A stretch of DNA of 64,000 nucleotides from Canna indica (Eukaryota > Streptophyta > Magnoliopsida > Zingiberales > Cannaceae). The notes under the pieces were generated by a model. It made no database searches. It was not told where the DNA came from and saw only the letters and a program-made list of their open reading frames with translations. The number at the start of each line of letters is the position of its first letter. Position 1 is the first letter of the stretch. The translations under genes and the position numbers were made by a program. Shown piece after piece: positions 22,619 through 33,750 of the stretch. The stretch covers positions 38,055,501-38,119,500 of the forward strand of contig CP136897.1 in the NCBI GenBank assembly GCA_034359265.1. Direction: 5' to 3'.

Positions 22619-22984
22619 TTTTTTTACTACCTATTTGATTGCACGACGAGATCATTTTTTTTACCAATCTTTCTAACCAAACGTTAAGGACGGACGACAT
22701 CGTCGACATAAAATTTGGCTGTCGATCGCCCGCGCGGGGCCAGCCGCAACCTCTACGGCCGGCTCGATCGAACAACCGACCCGAAAAATTAAAATTTGTC
22801 AATAAATAAGAAAAATAACATTTCAAATATTATTTTTCGTTTAAAACGGGCGTAACTCCGTGCATTATTGTCCGATTTCAGCTTTTCACGTGGCGCTAAA
22901 AGGCGCGCGAAGAGACGAAGAAAATGACCCCGAGCTATCACTCGGACGCTCACCCTTATTAGCCGACGATCAGAAGTGCATGAC

Positions 22985-23103
22985 GGGTGCGATCATACCA
23001 GCACTAACGCACCGGATCCCATCAGAACTCCGAAGTTAAGTGTGCTTGGGCGAGAGGAGTACTAGGATGGGTGACCCCCTGGGAAGTCCTCGTTTTGCAC
23101 CTT
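22985..23103 (+). rRNA. 5S rRNA: 5S ribosomal RNA, unit 48 (F type)
   Basis: Full length. Has gttaagtgtgc, gagaggagtac and cctcgttttgcacc in the 3' stem. Close match to the gene at 35085. Confidence 0.96.
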
Positions 23104-23467
23104 TTTTTTTACTAACTATTTGATTGCACGACGAGATCATTTTTTTTACCAATCTTTCTAACCAAACGTTAAGGACAGACGACGTCGTCGACATAAAATT
23201 TGGCTCTCGATCGCCCGCGCGGGGCCCGCCGCAACCTCTACGACCGGCTCGATCGACCAACCGACCCGAAAAATTAAAATTTGTAAATAAATAAGAAAAA
23301 TAAAATTTCAAATATTATTTTTCGTTTAAAAGGGGCGTAACTCCGTGCATTTTTTTCCGATTTCAGCTTTTGACGTGGCGCTGAACGGCGCGAAGAGACG
23401 AAGAAAATGACCCCGAGCTATCCCTTGAACGCTCACCCTTATTAGCCGACGATCAGAAGTGCAGGAC

Positions 23468-23586
23468 GGGTGCGATCATACCAGCACTAAAGCACCGGAT
23501 CCCATCAGAACTCTGAAGTTAAGCGTACTTGGGCGAGGGTAGTACTAGGATGGGTGACCCCCTGGGAAGTCCTCGTGTTGCACCTT
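23468..23586 (+). rRNA. 5S rRNA: 5S ribosomal RNA, unit 49 (L type)
   Basis: Full length L type with actaaagcacc. Upstream spacer has tgacgtggcgctgaacgg, shared with 35568. Confidence 0.97.
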
Positions 23587-23952
23587 TTTTTTTACTACCT
23601 ATTTGATTGCACGACGAGATCATTTTTTTTACCAATCTTTCTAACCAAACGTTAAGGACGGACGACGTCGTCGACATAAAATTTGGCTGTCGATCGCCCA
23701 CGCGGGGCCAGCCGCAACCTCTACGGCCGGCTCGATCGACCAACCGACCCGAAAAATTAAAATTTGTCAATAAATAAGAAAAATAACATTTCAATTATTA
23801 TTTTTCGTTTATAACGGGCGTAACTCCGTGCATTATTGTCCGATTTCAGCTTTTCACGTGGCGCTGAAAGGCGCGCGAAGAGAGGAAGAAAATAACCCCG
23901 AATTGTCCCTCGGACGCTCAACCTTATTAGCCGACGATCAGAAGTGCATGAT

Positions 23953-24071
23953 GGGTGCAATCATACTAGCACTAACGCACCGGATCCCATCAGAACTCCG
24001 AAGTGAAGAGTGCTTGCGCGAGAGTGGTACTAGGATGGGTGACCCCTTGGGTAGTCCTCGTGTTGCACCTT
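23953..24071 (+). rRNA. 5S rRNA: 5S ribosomal RNA, unit 50
   Basis: Full length. An isolated gtgaag plus cttgcgcgagagtgg copy inside the L/F region, with gggtgcaatc, gtgaagagtgc and ttgggtag. Its subfamily otherwise lies mainly at 9-17 kb. Confidence 0.96.
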
Positions 24072-24436
24072 TTTTTTTACTAACTATTTGATTGCACGAC
24101 GAGATCATTTTTTTTACCAATCTTTCTAACCAAACGTTAAGGACAGATGACGTCGTCGACATAAAATTTGGCTCTCGATAGCCCGCACGGGGCCCGCCGC
24201 AACCTCTACGGCCGGCTCGATCGACCAACCGACCCGAAAAATTAAAATTTGTAAATAAATAAGAAAAATAACATTTCAATTATTATTTTTCGTTTAAAAC
24301 GGGCGTAACTCCGTGCATTATTGTCAGATTTCAGCTTTTCACGTGGCGCTGAAAGGCGCGCAAAGAGACGAAGAAAATGACCCCGAGCTGCCCTCGGATG
24401 CTCACCCTTATTAGCCGACGATCAGAGGTGCATGAC

Positions 24437-24555
24437 GGGTGTTATCATACCAGCACTAATGCACCGTATCCCATCAGAACTCCGAAGTTAAGCGTGCTTC
24501 GGCGAGAGTAGTACTAGGATGGGTGACCCCCTGGGAAGTCCTCGTGTTGCACTTT
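24437..24555 (+). rRNA. 5S rRNA: 5S ribosomal RNA, unit 51
   Basis: Full length. Starts gggtgttatc; has aatgcaccgtatccc and cttcggcgag. Twin of 26857, 2,420 bp away. Confidence 0.97.
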
Positions 24556-24920
24556 TTTTTTTACTACCTATTTGATTGCACGACGAGATCATTTTTTTAC
24601 CAATCTTTCTAACCAAACGTTAAGGACGGACGACGTCGTCGACATAAAATTTGGCTGTCGATCGCCCGCGCGGGGCCCGCCGCAACCTCTACGGCCGGTT
24701 CGATCGACCAACCGACCCGAAAAATTAAAATTTGTAAATAAATAAGAAAAATAACATTTCAATTATTATTTTTCGTTTAAAACGGGCGTAACTCCGTGCA
24801 TTATTGTCCGATTTCAGCTTTTCACGTGGCGCTAAAAGGCGCGCGAAGAGACGAAGAAAATGACCCCGAGCTATCCCTCGGACGCTCACCCTTATTAGCC
24901 GACGATCAGAAGTGCATGAC

Positions 24921-25039
24921 GGGTGCGATCATACCAGCACTAACGCACCGGATCCCATCAGAACTCCGAAGTTAAGCGTGCTTGGGCGAGAATAGTACTA
25001 GGATGGGTGACCCCTTGGGAAGTCCTCGTGTTGCACCTT
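24921..25039 (+). rRNA. 5S rRNA: 5S ribosomal RNA, unit 52 (W type)
   Basis: Full length. gcgagaatag and ccccttggg, then the gatggacccacc spacer. Confidence 0.97.
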
Positions 25040-25376
25040 TTTTTTTACTACGTATTTGATTGCACGACGAGATCATTTTTTTTACCAATCTTTCTAACCA
25101 AACGTTAAGGACGGACGACGTCGTCGACATAAAATTTGGCTTTCGATCGCCCGCGCGGGGCCCTCCGCAACCTCTACGGCCGGCTCGATGGACCCACCGA
25201 CCCGAAAAATTAAAATTTGTAAATAAATAAGAAAAATAACATTTCAATTATTATTTTTCGTTTAAAACGGGCGTAACTCCGTGCATTATTGTCCGATTTC
25301 AGCTTTTCACGTGGCGCCAAAAGGCGCACGAAGAGACGAAGAAAATGACCCCGAGCTATCCCACGAACGTTCACCC

Positions 25377-25383
25377 TTATTAG
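25377..25383 (+). promoter_or_regulatory. Upstream TATA-like element (representative)
   Basis: ttattag at -29 to -23 of the gene at 25406. Plant 5S genes need a TATA-like element near -28 and C at -1, and both are present here. The element is kept in most units. Exceptions are ttatttg (F-type units, eight or so), ttagtag (44420) and acattag (51519). Confidence 0.75.
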
Positions 25384-25405
25384 CCGACGATCAGAAGGGC
25401 GTGAC

Positions 25406-25524
25406 GGGTGCGATCATACCAGCACTAACGCACCGGATCCCATCAGAACTTCGAAGTTAAGCGTGCTTGGGCGAGAGTAGTACTAGGATGGGTGACCCCC
25501 TGGGAAGTCCTCGTGTTGCACTTT
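25406..25524 (+). rRNA. 5S rRNA: 5S ribosomal RNA, unit 53 (near consensus)
   Basis: One of the least changed copies: only cttcgaag (C46T) differs from the array consensus. A good reference unit, together with 27826 and 31214. Its control boxes read gaagttaagcgtgctt (A) and ggatgggtgacc (C). Confidence 0.98.
25455..25502 (+). promoter_or_regulatory. Internal control region (representative)
   Basis: A box at gene positions 50-64, IE at 67-72 and C box at 80-97 of the gene at 25406, placed by analogy with the mapped plant and Xenopus 5S promoter. These bind TFIIIA and then TFIIIC/TFIIIB. Boundaries are from family knowledge; the bases match. Confidence 0.8.
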
Positions 25525-25531
25525 TTTTTTT
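25522..25531 (+). terminator. Pol III T-tract terminator (representative)
   Basis: T10 directly after gttgcac of the gene at 25406. Almost all genes are followed by T7-T10. Interrupted versions occur after 3268, 8090, 10019, 14202, 38448 and in the 45-48 kb units (tgttttatt). Confidence 0.88.
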
Positions 25532-25560
25532 ACTACCTATTTGATTGCACGACGAGATCA

Positions 25561-25567
25561 TTTTTTT
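25561..25567 (+). terminator. Second conserved T-tract (possible back-up terminator)
   Basis: T7 (T8 in most units) about 40 bp after the first tract, between gacgagatca and accaatcttt. It would stop polymerase III that reads through the first tract. Role inferred from conservation and position. Confidence 0.5.
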
Positions 25568-25597
25568 ACCAATCTTTCTAACCAAACGTTAAGGACG

Positions 25598-25609
25598 GAC
25601 GACGTCGTC
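25598..25609. other. 12-bp spacer palindrome (representative)
   Basis: gacgacgtcgtc is its own reverse complement and occurs in nearly every spacer about 190 bp after the gene start. It contains three CpG and is often seen as gacgacatcgtc, a CpG decay product. Confidence 0.6.
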
Positions 25610-25780
25610 GACATAAAATTTGGCTGTCGATCGCCCGCGCGGGGCCCGCCGCGACCTCTACGACCGGCTCGATCGACCAACCGACCCGAAAAATTAAAAT
25701 TTGTAAATAAATAAGAAAAATAACATTTCAATTATTATTTTTCGTTTAAAACGGGCGTAACTCCGTGCATTATTGTCCGA

Positions 25781-25806
25781 TTTCAGCTTTTCACGTGGCG
25801 CTGAAA
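25781..25806. other. Inverted repeat around a cacgtg core (representative)
   Basis: tttcagc and gctgaaa (7 bp each) flank 12 bp containing cacgtg, about 105 bp before the next gene. Many units keep it; the gctaaaa variant in L/F and 53-61 kb units breaks one arm. Confidence 0.5.
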
Positions 25807-25887
25807 GGCGCGAAGAGACGAAGAAAATGACCCCGAGCTATCCCTTGAACGCTCACCATTATTAGCCGACGATCAGAAGTGCATGAC

Positions 25888-26006
25888 GGGTGCGATCATA
25901 CCAGCACTAACGCACCGGATCCCATCAGAACTCTTAAGTTAAGCGTACTTGGGCGAGGGTAGTACTAGGATGGGTGACCCCCTGGGAAGTCCTCGTGTTG
26001 CACCTT
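25888..26006 (+). rRNA. 5S rRNA: 5S ribosomal RNA, unit 54 (L type)
   Basis: Full length L type with ctcttaag at the A-box edge. Confidence 0.97.
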
Positions 26007-26372
26007 TTTTTTTACTACCTATTTGATTGCACGACGAGATCATTTTTTTTACCAATCTTTCTAACCAAACGTTAAGGACGGACGACGTCGTCGACATAAA
26101 ATTTGGCTGTCGATCGCCCACGCGGGGCCAGCCGCAACCTCTACGGCCGGCTCGATCGACCAACCGACCCGAAAAATTAAAATTTGTCAATAAATAAGAA
26201 AAATAACATTTCAATTATTATTTTTCGTTTATAACGGGCGTAACTCCGTGCATTATTGTCCGATTTCAGCTTTTCACGTGGCGCTAAAAGGCGCGCGAAG
26301 AGACGAAGAAAATGACCCCGAGCTATCACTCGGACGCTCACCCTTATTTGCCGACGATCAGAAGTGCATGAT

Positions 26373-26491
26373 GGGTGCGATCATACCAGTACTAACGCAC
26401 CGGATCCCATCAGAATTCCGAAGTTAAGCGTGCTTGGGCGAGAGTAGTACTAGTATGGGTGACCCCATGGGAAGTCCTCGTGTTGCACCTT
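26373..26491 (+). rRNA. 5S rRNA: 5S ribosomal RNA, unit 55 (F type)
   Basis: Full length. ataccagtac, gaattccg, actagtatggg and ccccatggg. T at -1, TATA-like ttatttg. Related to 36052 and 41042. Confidence 0.97.
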
Positions 26492-26856
26492 TTTTTTTAC
26501 TAACTATTTGATTGCACGACGAGATCATTTTTTTTACCAATCTTTCTAACCAAACGTTAAGGACAGATGACGTCGTCGACATAAAATTTGGCTCTCGATA
26601 GCCCGCACGGGGCCCGCCGCAACCTCTACGGCCGGCTCGATCGACCAACCGACCCGAAAAATTAAAATTTGTAAATAAATAAGAAAAATAACATTTCAAT
26701 TATTATTTTTCGTTTAAAACGGGCGTAACTCCGTGCATTATTGTCATATTTCAGCTTTTCACGTGGCGCTGAAAGGCGCGCAAAGAGACGAAGAAAATGA
26801 CCCCGAGCTGCCCTCGGATGCTCACCCTTATTAGCCGACGATCAGAGGTGCATGAC

Positions 26857-26975
26857 GGGTGTTATCATACCAGCACTAATGCACCGTATCCCATCAGAAC
26901 TCCGAAGTTAAGCGTGCTTCGGCGAGAGTAGTACTAGGATGGGTGACCCCCTGGGAAGTCCTCGTGTTGCACTTT
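26857..26975 (+). rRNA. 5S rRNA: 5S ribosomal RNA, unit 56
   Basis: Full length. Same changes as 24437 (gggtgttatc, gcaccgtatccc, cttcggcg). Confidence 0.97.
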
Positions 26976-27340
26976 TTTTTTTACTACCTATTTGATTGCA
27001 CGACGAGATCATTTTTTTACCAATCTTTCTAACCAAACGTTAAGGACGGACGACGTCGTCGACATAAAATTTGGCTGTCGATCGCCCGCGCGGGGCCCGC
27101 CGCAACCTCTACGGCCGATTCGATCGACCAACCGACCCGAAAAATTAAAATTTGTAAATAAATAAGAAAAATAACATTTCAATTATTATTTTTCGTTTAA
27201 AACGGGCGTAACTCCGTGCATTATTGTCCGATTTCAGCTTTTCACGTGGCGCTAAAAGGCGCGCGAAGAGACGAAGAAAATGACCCCGAGCTATCCCTCG
27301 GACGCTCACCCTTATTAGCCGACGATCAGAAGTGCATGAC

Positions 27341-27459
27341 GGGTGCGATCATACCAGCACTAACGCACCGGATCCCATCAGAACTCCGAAGTTAAGCGTG
27401 CTTGGGCGAGAATAGTACTAGGATGGGTGACCCCTTGGGAAGTCCTCGTGTTGCACCTT
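27341..27459 (+). rRNA. 5S rRNA: 5S ribosomal RNA, unit 57 (W type)
   Basis: Full length. gcgagaatag. First gene of the seven-unit block that is repeated from 30729. Confidence 0.97.
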
Positions 27460-27825
27460 TTTTTTTACTACCTATTTGATTGCACGACGAGATCATTTTT
27501 TTTACCAATCTTTCTAACCAAACGTTAAGGACGGACGACGTCGTCGACATAAAATTTGGCTTTCGATCGCCCGCGCGGGGCCCTCCGCAACCTCTACGGC
27601 CGGCTCGATGGACCCACCGACCCGAAAAATTAAAATTTGTAAATAAATAAGAAAAATAACATTTCAATTATTATTTTTCGTTTAAAACGGGCGTAACTCC
27701 GTGCATTATTGTCCGATTTCAGCTTTTCACGTGGCGCCAAAAGGCGCACGAAGAGACGAAGAAAATGACCCCGAGCTATCCCACGAACGTTCACCCTTAT
27801 TAGCCGACGATCAGAAGGGCGTGAC

Positions 27826-27944
27826 GGGTGCGATCATACCAGCACTAACGCACCGGATCCCATCAGAACTTCGAAGTTAAGCGTGCTTGGGCGAGAGTAG
27901 TACTAGGATGGGTGACCCCCTGGGAAGTCCTCGTGTTGCACTTT
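27826..27944 (+). rRNA. 5S rRNA: 5S ribosomal RNA, unit 58
   Basis: Full length, near consensus (cttcgaag only). Its spacer has gatcaattttttacc, shared only with the unit at 31214. Confidence 0.98.
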
Positions 27945-28307
27945 TTTTTTTACTACCTATTTGATTGCACGACGAGATCAATTTTTTACCAATCTTTCTA
28001 ACCAAACGTTAAGGACGGACGACGTCGTCGACATAAAATTTGGCTGTCGATCGCCCGCGCGGGGCCCGCCGCGACCTCTACGACCGGCTCGATCGACCAA
28101 CCGACCCGAAAAATTAAAATTTGTAAATAAATAAGAAAAATAACATTTCAATTATTATTTTTCGTTTAAAACGGGCGTAACTCCGTGCATTATTGTCCGA
28201 TTTCAGCTTTTCACGTGGCGCTGAAAGGCGCGAAGAGACGAAGAAAATGACCCCGAGCTATCCCTTGAACGCTCACCCTTATTAGCCGACGATCAGAAGT
28301 GCAGGAC

Positions 28308-28426
28308 GGGTGCGATCATACCAGCACTAACGCACCGGATCCCATCAGAACTCTGAAGTTAAGCGTACTTGGGCGAGGGTAGTATTAGGATGGGTGACCC
28401 CCTGGGAAGTCCTCGTGTTGCACCTT
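28308..28426 (+). rRNA. 5S rRNA: 5S ribosomal RNA, unit 59 (L type)
   Basis: Full length L type with gtattagg. Spacer ends tttcctttataacg, as after 31696. Confidence 0.97.
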
Positions 28427-28792
28427 TTTTTTTACTACCTATTTGATTGCACGACGAGATCATTTTTTTTGCCAATCTTTCTAACCAAACGTTAAGGACG
28501 GACGACGTCGTCGACATAAAATTTGGCTGTCGATCGCCCGCGCGGGGCCAGCCGCAACCTCTACGGCCGGCTCGATCGACCAACCGACCCGAAAAATTAA
28601 AATTTGTCAATAAATAAGAAAAATAACATTTCAATTATTATTTTTCCTTTATAACGGGCGTAACTCCGTGCATTATTGTCCGATTTCAGCTTTTCACGTG
28701 GCGCTAAAAGGCGCGCGAAGAGACGAAGAAAATGACCCCGAGCTATCACTCGGACGCTCACCCTTATTAGCCGACGATCAGAAGTGCATGAC

Positions 28793-28911
28793 GGGTGCGA
28801 TCATACCAGCACTAACGCACCGGATCCCATCAGAACTCCGAAGTTAAGTGTGCTTGGGCGAGAGGAGTACTAGGATGGGTGACCCCCTGGGAAGTCCTCG
28901 TGTTGCACCTT
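28793..28911 (+). rRNA. 5S rRNA: 5S ribosomal RNA, unit 60 (F type)
   Basis: Full length. gttaagtgtgc and gagaggagtac. Spacer has gatcatttgttttacc, shared only with 32181. Confidence 0.97.
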
Positions 28912-29275
28912 TTTTTTTACTAACTATTTGATTGCACGACGAGATCATTTGTTTTACCAATCTTTCTAACCAAACGTTAAGGACAGACGACGTCGTCGAC
29001 ATAAAATTTGGCTTTCGATCGCCCACGCGGGGCCCGACGCAACCTCTACGACCGGCTCGATCGACCAACCGACCCGGAAAATTAAAATTTGTAAATAAAT
29101 AAGAAAAATAAAGTTTCAAATATTATTTTTCGTTTAAAACGGGCGTAACTCCGTGCATTATTGTCCGATTTCAGCTTTTCACGTGGCGCTGAAAGGCGCG
29201 AAGAGACGAAGAAAATGACCCCGAGCTATCCCTTGAACGCTCACCCTTATTAGCCGACGATCAGAAGTGCAGGAC

Positions 29276-29394
29276 GGGTGCGATCATACCAGCACTAACG
29301 CACCGGATCCCATCAGAACTCTGAAGTTAAGCGTACTTGGGCGAGGGTAGTACTAGGATGGGTGACCCCCTGGGAAGTCCTCGTGTTGCACCTT
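29276..29394 (+). rRNA. 5S rRNA: 5S ribosomal RNA, unit 61 (L type)
   Basis: Full length L type, no further change seen. Confidence 0.97.
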
Positions 29395-29760
29395 TTTTTT
29401 TACTACCTATTTGATTGCACGACGAGATCATTTTTTTTACCAATCTTTCTAACCAAACGTTAAGGACGGACGACGTCGTCGACATAAAATTTGGCTGTCG
29501 ATCGCCCGCGCGGGGCCAGCCGCAACCTCTACGGCCGGCTCGATCGACCAACCGACCCGAAAAATTAAAATTTGTCAATAAATAAGAAAAATAACATTTC
29601 AATTATTATTTTTCGTTTATAACGGGCGTAACTCCGTGCATTATTGTCCGATTTCAGCTTTTCACGTGGCGCTAAAAGGCGCGCGAAGAGACGAAGAAAA
29701 TGACCCCGAGCTATCACTCGGACGCTCACCCTTATTTGCCGACGATCAGAAGTGCATGAT

Positions 29761-29879
29761 GGGTGCGATCATACCAGTACTAACGCACCGGATCCCATCA
29801 GAACTCCGAAGTTAAGCGTGCTTGGGCGAGAGTAGTACTAGTATGGGTGACCCCCTGGGAAGTCCTCGTGTTGCACCTT
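29761..29879 (+). rRNA. 5S rRNA: 5S ribosomal RNA, unit 62 (F type)
   Basis: Full length. ataccagtac and actagtatggg, T at -1. Spacer has gatcagccgcgcgggaccc, shared with 33149 and 34117. Confidence 0.97.
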
Positions 29880-30243
29880 TTTTTTTACTAACTATTTGAT
29901 TGCACGACGAGATCATTTTTTTTACCAATCTTTCTAACCAAACGTTAAGGACAGACGACGTCGTCGACATAAAATTTGGCTCTCGATCAGCCGCGCGGGA
30001 CCCACCGCAACCTCTACGACCGGCTCGATCGACCAACCGACCCGAAAAATTAAAATTTGTAAATAAATAAGAAAAATAAAATTTCAAATATTATTTTTCG
30101 TTTAAAACGGGCGTAACTCCGTGCATTATTGTCTGATTTCAGCTTTTCACGTGGCGCTGAAAGGCGCGAAGAGACGAAGAAAATGACCCGGAGCTATCCC
30201 TTGAACGCTCACCCTTATTAGCCGACGATCAGAAGTGCAGGAC

Positions 30244-30362
30244 GGGTGCGATCATACCAGCACTAACGCACCGGATCCCATCAGAACTCTGAAGTTAAGC
30301 GTACTTGGGCGAGGGTAGTACTAGGATGGGTGACCCCCTGGGAAGTCCTCGTGTTGCACCTT
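30244..30362 (+). rRNA. 5S rRNA: 5S ribosomal RNA, unit 63 (L gene, hybrid unit)
   Basis: The gene is L type but the distal spacer is the ggttcg/taaataaat type that follows 24437 and 26857. The unit marks the join of two seven-unit blocks. Confidence 0.97.
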
Positions 30363-30728
30363 TTTTTTTACTACCTATTTGATTGCACGACGAGATCATT
30401 TTTTTTACCAATCTTTCTAACCAAACGTTAAGGACGGACGACGTCGTCGACATAAAATTTGGCTGTCGATCGCCCGCGCGGGGCCCGCCGCAACCTCTAC
30501 GGCCGGTTCGATCGACCAACCGACCCGAAAAATTAAAATTTGTAAATAAATAAGAAAAATAACATTTCAATTATTATTTTTCGTTTAAAACGGGCGTAAC
30601 TCCGTGCATTATTGTCCGATTTCAGCTTTTCACGTGGCGCTAAAAGGCGCGCGAAGAGACGAAGAAAATGACCCCGAGCTATCCCTCGGACGCTCACCCT
30701 TATTAGCCGACGATCAGAAGTGCATGAC

Positions 30729-30847
30729 GGGTGCGATCATACCAGCACTAACGCACCGGATCCCATCAGAACTCCGAAGTTAAGCGTGCTTGGGCGAGAA
30801 TAGTACTAGGATGGGTGACCCCTTGGGAAGTCCTCGTGTTGCACCTT
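30729..30847 (+). rRNA. 5S rRNA: 5S ribosomal RNA, unit 64 (W type)
   Basis: Full length. gcgagaatag. Exactly 3,388 bp after its twin at 27341. Confidence 0.97.
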
Positions 30848-31213
30848 TTTTTTTACTACCTATTTGATTGCACGACGAGATCATTTTTTTTACCAATCTT
30901 TCTAACCAAACGTTAAGGACGGACGACGTCGTCGACATAAAATTTGGCTTTCGATCGCCCGCGCGGGGCCCTCCGCAACCTCTACGGCCGGCTCGATGGA
31001 CCCACCGACCCGAAAAATTAAAATTTGTAAATAAATAAGAAAAATAACATTTCAATTATTATTTTTCGTTTAAAACGGGCGTAACTCCGTGCATTATTGT
31101 CCGATTTCAGCTTTTCACGTGGCGCCAAAAGGCGCACGAAGAGACGAAGAAAATGACCCCGAGCTATCCCACGAACGTTCACCCTTATTAGCCGACGATC
31201 AGAAGGGCGTGAC

Positions 31214-31332
31214 GGGTGCGATCATACCAGCACTAACGCACCGGATCCCATCAGAACTTCGAAGTTAAGCGTGCTTGGGCGAGAGTAGTACTAGGATGGG
31301 TGACCCCCTGGGAAGTCCTCGTGTTGCACTTT
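31214..31332 (+). rRNA. 5S rRNA: 5S ribosomal RNA, unit 65
   Basis: Full length, near consensus (cttcgaag). Twin of 27826. Confidence 0.98.
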
Positions 31333-31695
31333 TTTTTTTACTACCTATTTGATTGCACGACGAGATCAATTTTTTACCAATCTTTCTAACCAAACGTTAA
31401 GGACGGACGACGTCGTCGACATAAAATTTGGCTGTCGATCGCCCGCGCGGGGCCCGCCGCGACCTCTACGACCGGCTCGATCGACCAACCGACCCGAAAA
31501 ATTAAAATTTGTAAATAAATAAGAAAAATAACATTTCAATTATTATTTTTCGTTTAAAACGGGCGTAACTCCGTGCATTATTGTCCGATTTCAGCTTTTC
31601 ACGTGGCGCTGAAAGGCGCGAAGAGACGAAGAAAATGACCCCGAGCTATCCCTTGAACGCTCACCCTTATTAGCCGACGATCAGAAGTGCAGGAC

Positions 31696-31814
31696 GGGTG
31701 CGATCATACCAGCACTAACGCACCGGATCCCATCAGAACTCTGAAGTTAAGCGTACTTGGGCGAGGGTAGTATTAGGATGGGTGACCCCCTGGGAAGTCC
31801 TCGTGTTGCACCTT
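31696..31814 (+). rRNA. 5S rRNA: 5S ribosomal RNA, unit 66 (L type)
   Basis: Full length L type with gtattagg. Twin of 28308. Confidence 0.97.
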
Positions 31815-32180
31815 TTTTTTTACTACCTATTTGATTGCACGACGAGATCATTTTTTTTGCCAATCTTTCTAACCAAACGTTAAGGACGGACGACGTCGTC
31901 GACATAAAATTTGGCTGTCGATCGCCCGCGCGGGGCCAGCCGCAACCTCTACGGCCGGCTCGATCGACCAACCGACCCGAAAAATTAAAATTTGTCAATA
32001 AATAAGAAAAATAACATTTCAATTATTATTTTTCCTTTATAACGGGCGTAACTCCGTGCATTATTGTCCGATTTCAGCTTTTCACGTGGCGCTAAAAGGC
32101 GCGCGAAGAGACGAAGAAAATGACCCCGAGCTATCACTCGGACGCTCACCCTTATTAGCCGACGATCAGAAGTGCATGAC

Positions 32181-32299
32181 GGGTGCGATCATACCAGCAC
32201 TAACGCACCGGATCCCATCAGAACTCCGAAGTTAAGTGTGCTTGGGCGAGAGGAGTACTAGGATGGGTGACCCCCTGGGAAGTCCTCGTGTTGCACCTT
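32181..32299 (+). rRNA. 5S rRNA: 5S ribosomal RNA, unit 67 (F type)
   Basis: Full length. gttaagtgtgc, gagaggagtac. Twin of 28793. Confidence 0.97.
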
Positions 32300-32663
32300 T
32301 TTTTTTACTAACTATTTGATTGCACGACGAGATCATTTGTTTTACCAATCTTTCTAACCAAACGTTAAGGACAGACGACGTCGTCGACATAAAATTTGGC
32401 TTTCGATCGCCCACGCGGGGCCCGACGCAACCTCTACGACCGGCTCGATCGACCAACCGACCCGGAAAATTAAAATTTGTAAATAAATAAGAAAAATAAA
32501 GTTTCAAATATTATTTTTCGTTTAAAACGGGCGTAACTCCGTGCATTATTGTCCGATTTCAGCTTTTCACGTGGCGCTGAAAGGCGCGAAGAGACGAAGA
32601 AAATGACCCCGAGCTATCCCTTGAACGCTCACCCTTATTAGCCGACGATCAGAAGTGCAGGAC

Positions 32664-32782
32664 GGGTGCGATCATACCAGCACTAACGCACCGGATCCCA
32701 TCAGAACTCTGAAGTTAAGCGTACTTGGGCGAGGGTAGTACTAGGATGGGTGACCCCCTGGGAAGTCCTCGTGTTGCACCTT
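32664..32782 (+). rRNA. 5S rRNA: 5S ribosomal RNA, unit 68 (L type)
   Basis: Full length L type. Twin of 29276. Confidence 0.97.
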
Positions 32783-33148
32783 TTTTTTTACTACCTATTT
32801 GATTGCACGACGAGATCATTTTTTTTACCAATCTTTCTAACCAAACGTTAAGGACGGACGACGTCGTCGACATAAAATTTGGCTGTCGATCGCCCGCGCG
32901 GGGCCAGCCGCAACCTCTACGGCCGGCTCGATCGACCAACCGACCCGAAAAATTAAAATTTGTCAATAAATAAGAAAAATAACATTTCAATTATTATTTT
33001 TCGTTTATAACGGGCGTAACTCCGTGCATTATTGTCCGATTTCAGCTTTTCACGTGGCGCTAAAAGGCGCGCGAAGAGACGAAGAAAATGACCCCGAGCT
33101 ATCACTCGGACGCTCACCCTTATTTGCCGACGATCAGAAGTGCATGAT

Positions 33149-33267
33149 GGGTGCGATCATACCAGTACTAACGCACCGGATCCCATCAGAACTCCGAAGT
33201 TAAGCGTGCTTGGGCGAGAGTAGTACTAGTATGGGTGACCCCCTGGGAAGTCCTCGTGTTGCACCTT
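33149..33267 (+). rRNA. 5S rRNA: 5S ribosomal RNA, unit 69 (F type)
   Basis: Full length. ataccagtac, actagtatggg, T at -1. Twin of 29761 and of 34117 (968 bp on). Confidence 0.97.
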
Positions 33268-33631
33268 TTTTTTTACTAACTATTTGATTGCACGACGAGA
33301 TCATTTTTTTTACCAATCTTTCTAACCAAACGTTAAGGACAGACGACGTCGTCGACATAAAATTTGGCTCTCGATCAGCCGCGCGGGACCCACCGCAACC
33401 TCTACGACCGGCTCGATCGACCAACCGACCCGAAAAATTAAAATTTGTAAATAAATAAGAAAAATAAAATTTCAAATATTATTTTTCGTTTAAAACGGGC
33501 GTAACTCCGTGCATTATTGTCTGATTTCAGCTTTTCACGTGGCGCTGAAAGGCGCGAAGAGACGAAGAAAATGACCCGGAGCTATCCCTTGAACGCTCAC
33601 CCTTATTAGCCGACGATCAGAAGTGCAGGAC

Positions 33632-33750
33632 GGGTGCGATCATACCAGCACTAACGCACCGGATCCCATCAGAACTCTGAAGTTAAGCGTACTTGGGCGA
33701 GGGTAGTACTAGGATGGGTGACCCCCTGGGAAGTCCTCGTGTTGCACCTT
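33632..33750 (+). rRNA. 5S rRNA: 5S ribosomal RNA, unit 70 (L type)
   Basis: Full length L type. Gene matches 30244 but the spacer is the usual L type (ggtcagccgcaacc, tcaataaat), so the 3,388-bp identity ends here. Confidence 0.97.

Larger units (their letters stand above)
20563..23952 (+). repeat. Two-unit (L/F) higher-order repeat, ~968 bp
   Basis: L-type and F-type units alternate: L at 20563, 21531, 22500, 23468; F at 21048, 22017, 22985. L spacers have ggccagccgc and gtcaataaat; F spacers start actaactattt and contain ggacagacgac. Confidence 0.9.
24437..28426 (+). repeat. Repeated run of four marker units, offset 2,420 bp
   Basis: The series gggtgttatc gene, W gene, cttcg gene, L gene occurs at 24437-25888 and again at 26857-28308. 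An older copy lies at 19112-20563, exactly 5,325 bp before the first. Confidence 0.88.

Noticed and set aside
25598..25609. gacgacgtcgtc palindrome as a bZIP or CREB-type operator
   Set aside because: It contains gacgtc, but nothing shows a binding role; 5S genes are not known to use such a site. Kept only as a conserved palindrome.
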